The notes under the pieces: model-generated
Seen by the model: only the letters and a program-made list of their open reading frames with translations
Told to the model about the DNA's origin: nothing
Database searches by the model: none
Position numbers and translations under genes: made by a program
Assembly (NCBI RefSeq): GCF_020616155.1
Contig: NZ_CP085530.1
Span: forward strand, 325,501 to 389,500
Source of the DNA: Vogesella sp. XCS3
GTDB lineage: Bacteria > Pseudomonadota > Gammaproteobacteria > Burkholderiales > Chromobacteriaceae
Direction: 5' to 3'
Length of the DNA stretch: 64,000 nt
In this document: piece after piece, positions 8,861 to 18,784 of the stretch
How positions within the stretch are numbered: position 1 is the first letter of the stretch
Layout: the number at the start of each line of letters is the position of its first letter

Positions 8861-9574
8861 ATGACTATGGACTTTTCCAGGCTGAAAATACTGGTGGTGG
8901 ACGACCAGATGCTGGTGCGCTCGTTGCTGACCCAGTCACTCAAAGCCATGGGTGTCCAGCCCGACAATATCTACCAGGCAGTGGATGGTGCCACGGCCAA
9001 GCGCGCGCTGGATGGCAAGCCGGTTGATATCGTCTTGTGCGACCTGCAGATGGAGCCGATGAACGGCATGGATTTGCTCAAAGAAATCCGCTGTGGCCGC
9101 ACCATGAACCCGCCCAATATGCCGTTTGTTTTCCTGTCGGGCCACGCCGAGAAGCAAAATATCGTCCTGGCTGCCCAGTTGCACGCCGACGGTTTTGTCA
9201 TCAAGCCACCCAAACCGGCCGAGCTGGAAAAAAACATCAGCGCAGCCATGGCGCGCGCGCGCCCGGAGCCAGACCCGTTTGCCTACTACACCATTCCCAC
9301 CGGCTCTGCCCATGACAAGTTTGTCTTTGGCGAACAGCTGCAGGCGGCTGCCCGCAAAATGGACGAAGATGGCCACCCGGTAGAGACACTGGCTTTGAAA
9401 GAAGTGAAAGCCGGCCGCATTCTGGGCGAGGACTTGTACAACAAGACTGGCCAGCTGCTGCTGCAGCGTGGCAGCGAGTTGACCATTACCCAGCTGCGCG
9501 TACTGGTGAATTACCCTGACCGCTTTGGTGTACAGAAAGTGGTGTTGCGCAAGGACGATCCTGTCGAAGCCTGA
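8861..9574 (+). CDS. Response regulator with uncharacterised C-terminal domain
   Basis: 237 residues. The receiver domain (about 8-130) has Asp14/Asp15, phospho-acceptor Asp61 in VLCDLQMEPMNG, Ser in FLSGHA and Lys in VIKPPKP. After a linker, residues about 165-230 form a small domain (VKAGRILGEDLYNKTGQLLLQRG, seen as two shorter motifs) resembling the segment that precedes HD-GYP domains in RpfG-like proteins, but no HD-GYP follows. It ends 25 nt before the hybrid histidine kinase gene and is probably its partner. No DNA-binding domain is present, so output is likely by protein contact. Confidence 0.88.
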   Translation: MTMDFSRLKILVVDDQMLVRSLLTQSLKAMGVQPDNIYQAVDGATAKRALDGKPVDIVLCDLQMEPMNGMDLLKEIRCGRTMNPPNMPFVFLSGHAEKQNIVLAAQLHADGFVIKPPKPAELEKNISAAMARARPEPDPFAYYTIPTGSAHDKFVFGEQLQAAARKMDEDGHPVETLALKEVKAGRILGEDLYNKTGQLLLQRGSELTITQLRVLVNYPDRFGVQKVVLRKDDPVEA

Positions 9575-9599
9575 GTTGTACGCCGTACGCGGAGGTGGT

Positions 9600-12500
9600 A
9601 TGAAAGAAGCATCGCGTAATGCCGGGCAAACCTCTGATATCGGGCGTGCGGCAGTCTTTATCGTTTTGCTGCTGGGTGCTATCCAGCTGGTGGCGTCGGC
9701 GCTGCTGATCCGCTCGGGCTATATGGGCTATGTGCGGGCGGTGGAGCACGAAGAGCTGAACCAGGCCAGCCAGCAGTTGTTCCTGGCTGCCCAGGCGTTC
9801 AGCAGGGAAAACGATCATACGCTGGCGCTGCTGTCCGCCGCCAGACAGCCCAGCCGCGCCAGCCGGGCTGCGTTGTTGCCGCTACGCGAGCAGGCAGACG
9901 CGGCGCTGCGCCGCGCGCTGGCCATGCCCCGGCAGAATGATAGCAGTGCAGACCTGCACGCCGAGATTGTCGCCAAACATAAGCACCTGCTTGGCCGCCG
10001 CGTGGATATCGACAAAATCCTGCTGCGCCACCCCTACCAGATGGACGAGAACGCCAGCTTTGGCTGGCGGCTGTCCATGGCATCGGTATTTGCTTCTATT
10101 GATAAAGCCCTGCGCCAGGATACCTACGACCTGGGTGATGAGGCCGACCCCAGACTAAACCGCATGGCCGAGGTGAAGTTCGATATCTGGAGCCTGAGCC
10201 AGGTACTGAGCGAAGAAGCACATGCACAAAACCTGCGTGCCGAGTTCAAGCGCCGGCTGAACTCCACTGACGAATACCAGCTCACGCGCAACCGCGAGCG
10301 TGCGCTGCTGATTGTGGACCGGCTGCGTGACAGCATCCGTTTTCTGGGCCAGCCAGACCTGCAAGACCGCCTGCGCCAACTCAATAGCGCTATTCTTACC
10401 CTGAACCGGCAAACCGACCTGCAACTGCAGCAGCTTGACGGCCAGAGCCAGTCCTTGCCGGACAAGCGTAGCCATAACCAGACCTGGACCGCACTTAGCC
10501 AGCAACTGGACGATTTCTTCCTGGCACTGACCCGCCACACCCGCGACAAAGTCAACAGCTATCTGGACGAATACATTACCGGCCTGGCTTTGAACATCCT
10601 GTTTACCGCGCTGGTGATGTGCCTCTATATCTACCTGCTGCGCCGCATGCGTACGCATATCCTGTACCCGCTGCAGCGCCTGCAGCACCTGCTGGATGCG
10701 GCTGCCGATGCCATTCTTACCGTAGACGACGAACGCAAGGTGATTGTGGCCAACCACGGCGCCGAGCGCATGTTTGGCCGCAGTAAGGAAAACCTGTGCA
10801 ATCTGCCCATTGGCGAGCTGCTGATCATAGACTCGCAAGACAGCGACTGGATGGAAAGCAGCGATGGACTGGACCGCTCGCTACCCGGGCGCGGCATGTG
10901 CGCTGATGGCAGTATTTTCTACGCCGGGGTGTCCATCAGTGCCCTGAAAGACAAAGCACGCGGGCGGGACCGCTACCTGTTGATTGTGCGTAACGAGCAA
11001 GAGCGGCGCGTAGCGGAAAAATCGCTGGCCAAGAGCCTGCAGTTGTTATCCGGCATTCACCGGGTAGAGGGCCTGCTGTTTGCCCGCAGCCCGCGTCATG
11101 CGGTGTACCACGAGATACTGCGCATCCTGCTGGATTACTTCGGGCTGGATGCCGGCCTGATTCTGGCGCTGGAAGCCGGGCGTGACAAAACCTCGTCCTT
11201 CCATGTGCAAGCCAGCCTGGGCGCCAACCCCTTGCCCGACTGGGTAGAGGACTTCCGCCGCAAGCCCTATGTGCAGGCCTTGCAGCTGGGGGCACAGCAG
11301 AAAATCGTACGGGAAGAGGGCTGGCTCTACCTGCCGGTAGAAGTTGACGCCCGTACGGTGATGGTGGCCGGCCTGCAGGATTGCCGCCTGAGCGATGAGC
11401 AATACCAGGCGCTGCAGCCTATGCTGGGCACGTGCGGCAGTATTGTGAGTTTCTATGCCGAAGAAGACCGCCGGCGCAATTCCGAGCGCCACCTGCGTGA
11501 AGTACTGCAGCAGGAAGAAGCCATTTATAGCGCGTCGCCGGTTGGCCTGCTGCGCCTGAATCGCGATTACGCTATCGTGCGCGCCAACCGTACCGCCGAA
11601 ACCCTGTTTGGTGCCGGGCAAGATGGTTTGCAGGGCTTGAGCCTGCAAGAAATGCTGGCCACCGAGCAGGAATGGCACGCACTGTACCGCCAGCTGGAAC
11701 ATGCCCGCCAGCACGACTGCCAGCTGAGTACCGAAATTGAATGCGTGCGGGTAGGCGGGCAGCCGGTATGGGTGATGTTTACCGGCCAGCTGCTTTTCCC
11801 GGGCATGGCCGAGCACGACATGATTCTGGCGTGCATGGACGTATCCGACCGCCGGGCTGCCGAAGAAGGTTTGCTGCATGCGCGTGACGAAGCAGCCGAA
11901 GCGCGCAGCCAGCTGGTGGTGGCCATCGAGACACTGGAGGAGGCGTTTGCTTTCTTTGATGTGCACGACAAGCTGGTGTTGTGCAACCGGCGTTTTGCTG
12001 AGCTGGTCGCGCTGGGCTATACGCCAGAGTTGCTGCATGGCCGTACATTCGAATCCATCGTGAAAGCTGCGCTGGAAGAGGGCGAGCACCCGGAAGCCGG
12101 CATGGATAACGCCAGCTGGGTGGCCGAGCGCCTGCGCCGCCACGCCAGTGGCAGTGCCTCGTTCCAGCTGCAGGTAGGCGACCGCTGGTTCCAGGTTAGC
12201 GACCACGCCACACCGGGCGGTGGCTCGGTGTGCATTCACGCCGATATCACCAGCCTGAAAATGCAGGAAGGTGACTTGTTGCTGGCGCGAGACCTGGCCG
12301 AGCAGGCCAACCGGGCCAAGAGCGGTTTCCTGGCCGCCATGAGCCATGAGATCCGTACGCCGATGAACGGCGTGCTGGGCATGCTGGAGCTGCTGGCGCT
12401 GACCCGGCTGGAGGCAGAGCAGCGCGAATCGGTAGAAACCATCCAGGAGTCTGCCCGCACCTTGCTGCGCCTGATCGATGACATCCTGGATTTTTCCAAG

Positions 12501-13883
12501 ATCGAGGCCGGCAAGCTGGACATCACGCCGGAAACCGCGTCCATTCCCGACATCATGCACAAGGTGCATCAGCTGTACGAAGAAATGGCGGCGCGCAAAA
12601 ACCTGCAGTTCCATCTGGAAATCGACCCGCAGCTGGCCCCGGCGGTACAGGTAGACCCACTGCGCCTGCGCCAGATATTGCAGAATTTCTGCAGCAATGC
12701 GCTGAAATTTACAGCAGAAGGCACGGTGACGCTGCGTGTCCGTTGTCTGGAAAGCAGCCCGGGCCAGCAAAAGCTGCGCTTCGAGGTGCAAGACACTGGT
12801 ATCGGCATTTCCCGCGAGAACCTCAGCCGCCTGTTCGAGCCCTTTACCCAGGCTGAAAGCTCTACCGCCCGCCGCTTTGGCGGTACCGGGCTGGGGCTGA
12901 CCATCTGCCGCCGCCTGGCCATGCTGATGGGCGGCGAAGTGGCCATGGAAAGCCAGGAAGGGGTCGGCACCACAGCATCGCTGGAAATGGTCATGCCGCT
13001 GGGCGAAGTGGGGGATATCCGCACCGCGCCGGTAGAGATCAGCGCCGAAGCCGTACTGGAAAGCAAAGCCGAAGTAGCGGCCAACCTGTTGCCGGTACTG
13101 TTTGTGGAAGACAACCCCACCAACCGCAAACTCACGCTGAAACAATTCGAGCTGCTGGGTTACCCGGTGGACTCGGCGGAAAACGGCGTAGAGGCGGTAA
13201 GCAAGTGGCAAAAAGGCGAGTACTCGCTGATTCTCACCGACTGCCACATGCCGGAAATGGATGGCTACGAGCTGGCGCGCACCATACGCTACTACGAAGG
13301 GATTGTGTTCGACTCGCGCCATATCCCCATTATTGCGTGCACCGCCAACGCCTCGCATGAAGAGCTGGAAAAAACCAGCGCCGCCGGCATGGACGACTTC
13401 ATGACCAAGCCCTTGAGCCTGGGCACGCTCAAAGCCATGCTGGAAAAATGGATCACGCAGGCGAATGACGATGCCATCAAGGAAAGCGAACAGCGCAAGT
13501 TGCCGCAGGAAGAAGGCCAGACCGATAACGTGAGCTTTGCCATGGCCATGCCGATAGACCGCAGCGTGCTGGAGGTGTACAGCTCGGGCGACTGGATGAT
13601 GGAACGCGCCATCCTGGACGAGTTCCTGCTGGCCAACGACGAAGATGTCGCCGCACTGCAAGCCGCTGTGGACGAGGCAAACGTAGAGCGCGTGGCCTGG
13701 AGCGCCCACCGCATCAAGGGTGCCAGCCGCATGGTGGGTGCCATGATGCTGGGCGATGCGGCCGAGCTGCTGGAAAAAGCCGGCAAGGCGGCCGACCTGC
13801 CCACCATCCAGACCGAGTGGCCGGGTTTTGTACAAAACCTGGCGGTGCTGAAAGCCTGGCTGGCTACCCAGCCGGTGGCTTAG
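9600..13883 (+). CDS. Hybrid sensor histidine kinase with GAF, PAS, receiver and HPt domains
   Basis: 1,427 residues from the ATG at 9600, directly behind GGAGGTGG; the open frame to 9525 overlaps the previous gene. Transmembrane segments at about 17-37 and 324-346 enclose a helical periplasmic sensor. Then come PAS1 (about 362-480), a GAF-like domain (about 490-620), PAS2 (about 633-755) and PAS3 (about 773-885). The HisKA phospho-acceptor is His916 in AAMSHEIRTPMNG, and the ATPase has DTGIGI and GGTGLGL. The receiver Asp is Asp1214 (LTDCHMPEMDG) and the HPt His is His1370 (SAHRIKGASRMVG). This is a complete BvgS/EvgS-like phosphorelay in one chain; the upstream receiver protein is the likely output. 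Confidence 0.93.
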   Translation: MKEASRNAGQTSDIGRAAVFIVLLLGAIQLVASALLIRSGYMGYVRAVEHEELNQASQQLFLAAQAFSRENDHTLALLSAARQPSRASRAALLPLREQADAALRRALAMPRQNDSSADLHAEIVAKHKHLLGRRVDIDKILLRHPYQMDENASFGWRLSMASVFASIDKALRQDTYDLGDEADPRLNRMAEVKFDIWSLSQVLSEEAHAQNLRAEFKRRLNSTDEYQLTRNRERALLIVDRLRDSIRFLGQPDLQDRLRQLNSAILTLNRQTDLQLQQLDGQSQSLPDKRSHNQTWTALSQQLDDFFLALTRHTRDKVNSYLDEYITGLALNILFTALVMCLYIYLLRRMRTHILYPLQRLQHLLDAAADAILTVDDERKVIVANHGAERMFGRSKENLCNLPIGELLIIDSQDSDWMESSDGLDRSLPGRGMCADGSIFYAGVSISALKDKARGRDRYLLIVRNEQERRVAEKSLAKSLQLLSGIHRVEGLLFARSPRHAVYHEILRILLDYFGLDAGLILALEAGRDKTSSFHVQASLGANPLPDWVEDFRRKPYVQALQLGAQQKIVREEGWLYLPVEVDARTVMVAGLQDCRLSDEQYQALQPMLGTCGSIVSFYAEEDRRRNSERHLREVLQQEEAIYSASPVGLLRLNRDYAIVRANRTAETLFGAGQDGLQGLSLQEMLATEQEWHALYRQLEHARQHDCQLSTEIECVRVGGQPVWVMFTGQLLFPGMAEHDMILACMDVSDRRAAEEGLLHARDEAAEARSQLVVAIETLEEAFAFFDVHDKLVLCNRRFAELVALGYTPELLHGRTFESIVKAALEEGEHPEAGMDNASWVAERLRRHASGSASFQLQVGDRWFQVSDHATPGGGSVCIHADITSLKMQEGDLLLARDLAEQANRAKSGFLAAMSHEIRTPMNGVLGMLELLALTRLEAEQRESVETIQESARTLLRLIDDILDFSKIEAGKLDITPETASIPDIMHKVHQLYEEMAARKNLQFHLEIDPQLAPAVQVDPLRLRQILQNFCSNALKFTAEGTVTLRVRCLESSPGQQKLRFEVQDTGIGISRENLSRLFEPFTQAESSTARRFGGTGLGLTICRRLAMLMGGEVAMESQEGVGTTASLEMVMPLGEVGDIRTAPVEISAEAVLESKAEVAANLLPVLFVEDNPTNRKLTLKQFELLGYPVDSAENGVEAVSKWQKGEYSLILTDCHMPEMDGYELARTIRYYEGIVFDSRHIPIIACTANASHEELEKTSAAGMDDFMTKPLSLGTLKAMLEKWITQANDDAIKESEQRKLPQEEGQTDNVSFAMAMPIDRSVLEVYSSGDWMMERAILDEFLLANDEDVAALQAAVDEANVERVAWSAHRIKGASRMVGAMMLGDAAELLEKAGKAADLPTIQTEWPGFVQNLAVLKAWLATQPVA

Positions 13884-13911
13884 CGCTAGGCCGATAGTAG
13901 GAGAAAACCCT

Positions 13912-13954
13912 AGCCCCGACCTGGCGCCCTTATGGGCTAGCGTCGGGGCTTTTT
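13912..13954 (+). terminator. Rho-independent terminator, possibly bidirectional
   Basis: A 9-bp stem (13912-13920 with 13942-13950) is followed by a T-run to 13954, just after the hybrid kinase stop. On the minus strand a shorter T-run follows the same hairpin, so it may also end the convergent SRAP gene. Confidence 0.8.
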
Positions 13955-14003
13955 GCGCCCTTACGCCGCGCTATGCTGGGGTTGCCGCTTTTGATTAAGC
14001 TGC

Positions 14004-14657
14004 TTAAAACAGTTCCAGCGTCACCGGGCCTTGCGGTGCTGCTTCATGCTGTAACAGGCTGGCCGGGTAGGGCTGTAGCAGGGTATGCGCCTCTGCGGTG
14101 GTGCCGGCTTGCAGCCACAAACCATAGTGCTCTGGCGGCACAATCGCCAGGCTGCGCTTTTCCTCTCCTGGCCGGTGCATGCGCTGCAGCAGGGGGTGCG
14201 CATCGGCATTGATGGTGATCTGGCTAAAGGCATGGCTGATGCGGCCATCCGGCTCGGCCCAGCTGCGCCAGATGCCGGCGACGGCAAAGGGGCTGCCATC
14301 CGCCATGGCGATGCGGTGCCGTACCGCGCGCCCGCTTTCGTAGCACGGCTCGAAAAAGGCCAGCATGGGTACCAAGCAGCGTCGGCCGCCGTGCCAGGCG
14401 TCGCGGTAGGTGGCCAGCCGGCCTAGCGTTTCGGCGCGCGCATTCATCGTGCTTAGCCGTATGCCCGCCGGCAGGTGGCGTCGCGGGACAAAGCCGTAGT
14501 TGGCCGCCAGCGCTTGCAGTGCACCGTCTGCAGCGGCGGTAATGATGGGGGCGGTATAGTCTTGCCAGCACTCGTCCGGCCAGCCTTCCGGTGGCGGTTC
14601 GGCGCCAAAATGCTCGGCCAGCTGTTGGCGGTGGGCGGGGAGATAGTTCACACACAT
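14004..14657 (-). CDS. SRAP-domain (YedK/HMCES-like) protein
   Basis: 217 residues starting MCVNY. The ATG at 14657 is chosen over one four codons upstream because SRAP proteins need Cys2 exposed after Met removal; it cross-links to abasic sites in single-stranded DNA and protects them. Other family residues are visible: Asn in STMNARAET, Glu in AFFEP and His in QRMHRPGEEKRS. It is convergent with the hybrid kinase gene and shares the terminator region. Family knowledge, not this sequence, supplies the DNA-protein cross-link role. Confidence 0.9.
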   Translation of the reverse strand: MCVNYLPAHRQQLAEHFGAEPPPEGWPDECWQDYTAPIITAAADGALQALAANYGFVPRRHLPAGIRLSTMNARAETLGRLATYRDAWHGGRRCLVPMLAFFEPCYESGRAVRHRIAMADGSPFAVAGIWRSWAEPDGRISHAFSQITINADAHPLLQRMHRPGEEKRSLAIVPPEHYGLWLQAGTTAEAHTLLQPYPASLLQHEAAPQGPVTLELF

Positions 14658-14798
14658 GGGCGCCATCATAGCAGCCAGGGTCGCTTGCAGGTTTTATTGC
14701 AATCATGTTGCCGGCTTGGTTTTGCCTTATCATCTTGGGCTTTTGTCATAATCAGGCTGGCAGTGTCGTGCTGGCTATTCGCCTTGACAGGACCCCTC

Positions 14799-15293
14799 AT
14801 GCATAAATCCGTTCTTGCCGCAGCGCTATGTGTGCTGCTGGCGTCCAGCCCCTTTGCGCTGGCGCAATCAGCGCCGCAGGCCTCTGCTGCGGCGAGTGAG
14901 CCATCCGATGCCCTGATCGACTTTTTGTCCACGCCGACCTTTTCGCCGCAGCAGCAGAAACGCCTGCAGCAAGCGCTGCATCACAAGCAGATGATGTCGC
15001 GGCTGGCCGCCTTTGCCGGCCTGACGCCCGCACAGCTGGATGCAGAAGCGGCCGAGCGCCAGTTCTGCCTGCTATCGGGTTACTTGTTACATAACGAGCT
15101 GGCCGCACAGAAGCGCACGCCCAGCCAGCTGGCCCAGGCGCGTAGCTGGCTGCTGTCCCCAGGCTGGTGCGAGCGCGTGAGCCGCGAGCAGGCACAAGGC
15201 ATGACGCAAGAAGACGTGCTGGGCATAGACGGCGTCATCACCTTGTATTACCTGCTGTACCTCGACATGCAGCCCCGCCTGGCGGGCGGCTAG
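14799..15293 (+). CDS. Small exported hypothetical protein
   Basis: 164 residues. Residues 1-22 are a clear signal peptide (MHKSVLAAALCVLLASSPFALA). The mature part is mostly helical and Gln/Ala-rich, with two Cys (in QFCLL and GWCERV) that could pair in the periplasm. AGGA lies about 7 nt before the ATG. The frame is open upstream to 14475, but only this start gives a signal peptide, and the upstream part overlaps the SRAP gene on the other strand. No family recognised. Confidence 0.75.
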   Translation: MHKSVLAAALCVLLASSPFALAQSAPQASAAASEPSDALIDFLSTPTFSPQQQKRLQQALHHKQMMSRLAAFAGLTPAQLDAEAAERQFCLLSGYLLHNELAAQKRTPSQLAQARSWLLSPGWCERVSREQAQGMTQEDVLGIDGVITLYYLLYLDMQPRLAGG

Positions 15294-15385
15294 ATCCTGT
15301 CGCAACGCCTCTGTAGCCCGGCACCGTCGCTTAGTGGCCTACACTGATAACATCGCGCCGTGCTGGCGCCGTTTGCCGGGTTGAT

Positions 15386-16132
15386 ATGCGCGCCATTCAC
15401 GTCCTTACCTATAATTTGCACAAGGGCATGTCGCCCTTGGGTGGGCGGGTGCGCTTGCCGCAGATGGCGGCGGCGCTGCAGCAGCAGGGCGCTGACGTGC
15501 TGTTTTTGCAGGAAGTGCAGGGGCGGCATGACGGGCGGGCGGCACGGCACGAAGGTTGGCCGCAGCACAGCTATCTGGCGCAAGCGCTGGCGCACGAAGC
15601 CTGCTATGGCATGAATGCGCGCTACGACCACGGCCATCATGGCAATGCGGTGTTGTCACGCTTTCCGCAGCAGCTGGCGGCCAACCATGATCTGACGGTT
15701 AGCCGGCTGGAACAGCGCGGCTTGCTGCACACCATCATCCAGCCTGCCGGCTGGCCTGTGCCGGTGGCCTGCCTGTGCGGCCACTTCAACCTGCTGGCGC
15801 ACGACAGGCGGCGGCAGTACCGCGTGTTGCTGGACTACCTGGCCCGGCACGTGCCGCCGGCCATGCCGCTGATTCTGGCCGGCGATTTCAACGACTGGCG
15901 CCGCGAAGCCGACCGCCACCTTTTGCAAGAAGCCGGCCTGTACGAGGCGCACGCCAGCGTGCATGGCCAGCATGGCCGTAGCTTTCCGGCCCGCTTGCCA
16001 CTGCTGGCGCTGGACCGTATCTATGTGCGCGGCCTGGTGGTAGAGCAGGTGGCGGTGTGCCGCGGCCAACCTTGGTCTGCGCTGTCGGACCACCTGCCTT
16101 TGCGTGCCAGCTTGCGTTTGCCCGCCTGCTGA
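15386..16132 (+). CDS. Endonuclease/exonuclease/phosphatase-family protein
   Basis: 248 residues covering a complete EEP fold. Metal and catalytic motifs are present in order: TYNLHKG near 8-14, FLQEV near 40-44, GHFNLLAHD in the middle, AGDFNDW near 168-174 and SDHLPL near the end (catalytic His). No signal peptide is seen, so it is probably cytoplasmic. Related small EEP proteins act on DNA ends, phosphoesters or lipids, and the substrate cannot be read from sequence. It is a single gene with 204 nt before the next operon. Confidence 0.88.
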   Translation: MRAIHVLTYNLHKGMSPLGGRVRLPQMAAALQQQGADVLFLQEVQGRHDGRAARHEGWPQHSYLAQALAHEACYGMNARYDHGHHGNAVLSRFPQQLAANHDLTVSRLEQRGLLHTIIQPAGWPVPVACLCGHFNLLAHDRRRQYRVLLDYLARHVPPAMPLILAGDFNDWRREADRHLLQEAGLYEAHASVHGQHGRSFPARLPLLALDRIYVRGLVVEQVAVCRGQPWSALSDHLPLRASLRLPAC

Positions 16133-16223
16133 TGCCGCTGCCTGGCCTGAGCGTTGCCAGTGTGTAAACGTTTTGCGGCATTTCATTAAGGATTATGAAG
16201 CGGGCGGTAAAAAGCGCATCGGC

Positions 16224-16242
16224 GTTATTGCAAATCATTCCT
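16224..16242 (+). promoter_or_regulatory. Weak candidate Fur box before the PepSY-macAB operon
   Basis: By eye, 12 of 19 positions match the classical 19-bp Fur consensus. The site lies about 95 nt before the PepSY-type gene. The match is poor in the outer arms, so this is only suggestive; context (an iron locus) is the main reason to list it. Confidence 0.3.
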
Positions 16243-16336
16243 GTTATATCTAACATCGCCCCTCGCTGTACAAGCCAGCCGCGACCAGCGGCAAGCCAGT
16301 CAGTTCCTTTTTTGCTACCAGAAACCGAACCCGTCC

Positions 16337-16993
16337 ATGGCTTTCCGACTCTTTTCGCGCCGCGCACCTGCTGCGGCCAACCCTGCTGGCGGCATCGCGC
16401 TGCGCACCCTGTTGCAATGGCACTGGATCAGCTCCGCCATCTGCCTGGGGGGCATGCTGCTGTTTGCCATTACCGGCTTCACGCTGAACCACGCCAGCCA
16501 GATCGAAGCCAAACCCGTCATCCACAACCAGCAGTTCCCGCTGCCCAAGGCCCAGGCCGACCGCCTGCAGCTGCTGGCCGAAAGCGAAGCGCCTCCCCCC
16601 AAACTGCCGCAAGCTACACAAACCTGGCTGGCCGAGCTGTGCCGCTGCCAGGTAGCCGACGCGGTGCCGGAGTGGTCGGCCGACGAAGTCTATCTGCCGA
16701 TGCCACGCCCCGGTGGTGACGCCTGGTTGCGCGTTAGCCTGGCCGAGCAGCTGGTGGAATACGAAGTGACCGACCGCGGCTGGCTGGCCTATTTCAACGA
16801 CCTGCACAAAGGCCGCCACACTGGCGAGCTTTGGCGCTGGTTTATCGACGCCATCGCCATCGGCAGCGTGCTGTTCTGCGTTACCGGCCTGCTGATCCTG
16901 CAAAAACACGCCGGCAACCGCCCGTCCACCTGGCCGCTGTTTGGCCTGGGTCTGTTGCTGCCTGCCCTGATTGCCCTACTCACCATTCATTGA
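16337..16993 (+). CDS. PepSY-associated transmembrane protein
   Basis: 218 residues. The first transmembrane helix is at about 29-50 (ISSAICLGGMLLFAITGFTL, followed by NH). A periplasmic domain of about 120 residues ends near YFNDLHKGRHTG, then come two helices (about 173-195 and 199-217). This layout fits the PepSY_TM-like family found in siderophore-iron reduction loci, where relatives move electrons across the inner membrane to reduce ferric siderophores. It is 6 nt from macA, so it is the first gene of the macA-macB-OMF transcript. No strong ribosome binding site is visible. Haem or flavin ligation is inferred from family, not seen. Confidence 0.8.
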   Translation: MAFRLFSRRAPAAANPAGGIALRTLLQWHWISSAICLGGMLLFAITGFTLNHASQIEAKPVIHNQQFPLPKAQADRLQLLAESEAPPPKLPQATQTWLAELCRCQVADAVPEWSADEVYLPMPRPGGDAWLRVSLAEQLVEYEVTDRGWLAYFNDLHKGRHTGELWRWFIDAIAIGSVLFCVTGLLILQKHAGNRPSTWPLFGLGLLLPALIALLTIH

Positions 16994-16999
16994 GCCGAC

Positions 17000-18784
17000 A
17001 TGAAACCGACTCCCTCCACCCCTCGTCGCCGTAGCGGCAAGCGCATGGCGCTGGCCGGCGGTATTGTTGCCGCACTGGCCGCCGCCGGCTGGTACGGCTG
17101 GCAGCACTATCATGCCCAGGAAGATGCCCTGTCCCGTTACCTGATTGCCAGCGTGCAGCAGGGCGATATCGAAGACCTGGTCACCGCCACCGGCAGCCTG
17201 CAGCCTAGCGACTACGTAGACGTGGGTGCGCAGGTGTCGGGGCAGCTGGAAAAAATCTACGCCGAAGTTGGCTCGGTGGTGAAAAAGGGCGACCTGCTGG
17301 CCGAGATCGACTCCACCGTTTACCGTGCCACTGTCGACGCCCGCCGCGCCGCGCTGAAAAACCTGCAGGCCACCTTGCTGGCGCGCCAGTCCGACCTGCA
17401 GCTGGCCGAGCAGCAACTGCAGCGCCAGCAAAACCTGGCGCGCGACAGCGCCACCAGTGAAGAAAGCCTGCAGCAGTCGCAAGCTAGCCTGCGCAGCGCC
17501 CGCGCCCAGGTGGCGTCGGTGCAGGCGCAAATCGAGCAGGCCGAATCCACGCTGCGCGTCGATGAAACCAGCCTCAAGTATTCGCAAATTCTGGCGCCGA
17601 TGGACGGCGTGGTGGTGTCGATCTCGCTGAAGCAGGGCCAGACCATCAACGCCAGCCAGTCGTCGCCTACGCTGCTGCGTATCGCCGACCTGTCCACCAT
17701 GACCGTACAGACCCAGGTGTCCGAGGCCGACGTTACCCGCCTGCGCCCCGGCATGCCGGTTTACTTCACCACATTGGGCAGCCGCAACCGCCGTTACCAG
17801 GGCGAGCTGCGCAAGGTGGAGCCTACGCCCACGGTGAACAACAATGTGGTGCTGTACAACGCACTGTTCGACGTGAAAAACCAGCAGCGCAACCTGCTGC
17901 CGCAGATGACAGCGCAGGTGTTCTTTGTGGCCGCGGAGGCTCACGACACGCTGGTGGTGCCGGCCGGTGCCGTGAAGATGGCGCGCATGGCGCCGGGAAG
18001 CCGCCGCGGCCAGCCAGAAGCCTCCGGTGCGGCGGGCGAGCCGCCACGTGGCGAGGCCAGCGCGGGCAAGGGCCAGCAGCCGGCAGCAGCCGGTGCGCCA
18101 GGCAAAGAAGGCAAGACTGCGGCCAACCATCAAGAAGCGAAGCGTCAAGCGCTGCCTGCCAACGCCGCGATGGGCGCAGCCGGCATGCCGCCGCGAGCCG
18201 CAGTGGGCGAGCGCCCGGCCGGCTTTGGCGGTGCGCCGCTGTCCGACGCCGAGCGCGAAGCGCGGCGCAAGCAGTTTGAGAGCATGACACCGCAGCAGCG
18301 CGAAGCGTGGCGTGCGCGCGGTGCCGAGCAGCGCCAGGCGCAGGGCGAGGGCGCTATGGCGCCGGCGGGCCCGCGTGGCGCCGCCGCCATGCCGGCTGAT
18401 ACTGCCAGCGCCGGCAAAACGGACAAAGCGGGCAAGGCCGCGGCCAACCCTGCCGCCGAAACCGCCCGCGTCAAACCGCGTGCGCTACCGGTATGGAGCG
18501 GCGTGGGCAGTGGCGGCCGTCAGCAGCGTGTGCGCGAAGGCACGGTGCGCGTGGTACTGCCGGACAATAGCATCGTGGAGCGCAAGGTCACCGTGGGCAT
18601 TACCGACCGCGTCAATTACCAGGTGATTGCCGGCTTGAAACCGGGCGAGCGTGTGATCGTGGGCGAAAAAGCACAGGACAAGGAAGCGGCGCGCGGCAAT
18701 AACCGCAACGCTGACATGGGCCCGCCACCGGGTGCCGGCATGGCCAGCCCGATGGGTGGCAGCACAGGGGCGCGTAGCCGATGA
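17000..18784 (+). CDS. macA: MacA-like periplasmic adaptor with large low-complexity insertion
   Basis: 594 residues, far longer than the roughly 370-400 of typical MacA. An N-terminal anchor helix (about 16-34) is followed by the lipoyl half-motif, a coiled-coil hairpin (about 110-195, rich in Gln/Leu/Ala heptads), the second lipoyl half ([17 protein letters not shown] region) and the beta-barrel. From about 325 to 493 lies an Ala/Gly/Gln/Arg/Pro-rich insertion with a [13 protein letters not shown] segment. The membrane-proximal domain then resumes ([30 protein letters not shown]). It links the MacB-type ABC pump to the outer membrane factor encoded downstream. It overlaps macB by 4 nt. Confidence 0.9.
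   Translation: MKPTPSTPRRRSGKRMALAGGIVAALAAAGWYGWQHYHAQEDALSRYLIASVQQGDIEDLVTATGSLQPSDYVDVGAQVSGQLEKIYAEVGSVVKKGDLLAEIDSTVYRATVDARRAALKNLQATLLARQSDLQLAEQQLQRQQNLARDSATSEESLQQSQASLRSARAQVASVQAQIEQAESTLRVDETSLKYSQILAPMDGVVVSISLKQGQTINASQSSPTLLRIADLSTMTVQTQVSEADVTRLRPGMPVYFTTLGSRNRRYQGELRKVEPTPTVNNNVVLYNALFDVKNQQRNLLPQMTAQVFFVAAEAHDTLVVPAGAVKMARMAPGSRRGQPEASGAAGEPPRGEASAGKGQQPAAAGAPGKEGKTAANHQEAKRQALPANAAMGAAGMPPRAAVGERPAGFGGAPLSDAEREARRKQFESMTPQQREAWRARGAEQRQAQGEGAMAPAGPRGAAAMPADTASAGKTDKAGKAAANPAAETARVKPRALPVWSGVGSGGRQQRVREGTVRVVLPDNSIVERKVTVGITDRVNYQVIAGLKPGERVIVGEKAQDKEAARGNNRNADMGPPPGAGMASPMGGSTGARSR

Noticed and set aside
11046..13835. 929-codon open frame antisense to the hybrid kinase
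   Set aside because: The plus-strand frame has all kinase, receiver and HPt motifs; the antisense frame has none and is His/Gln-rich shadow sequence.
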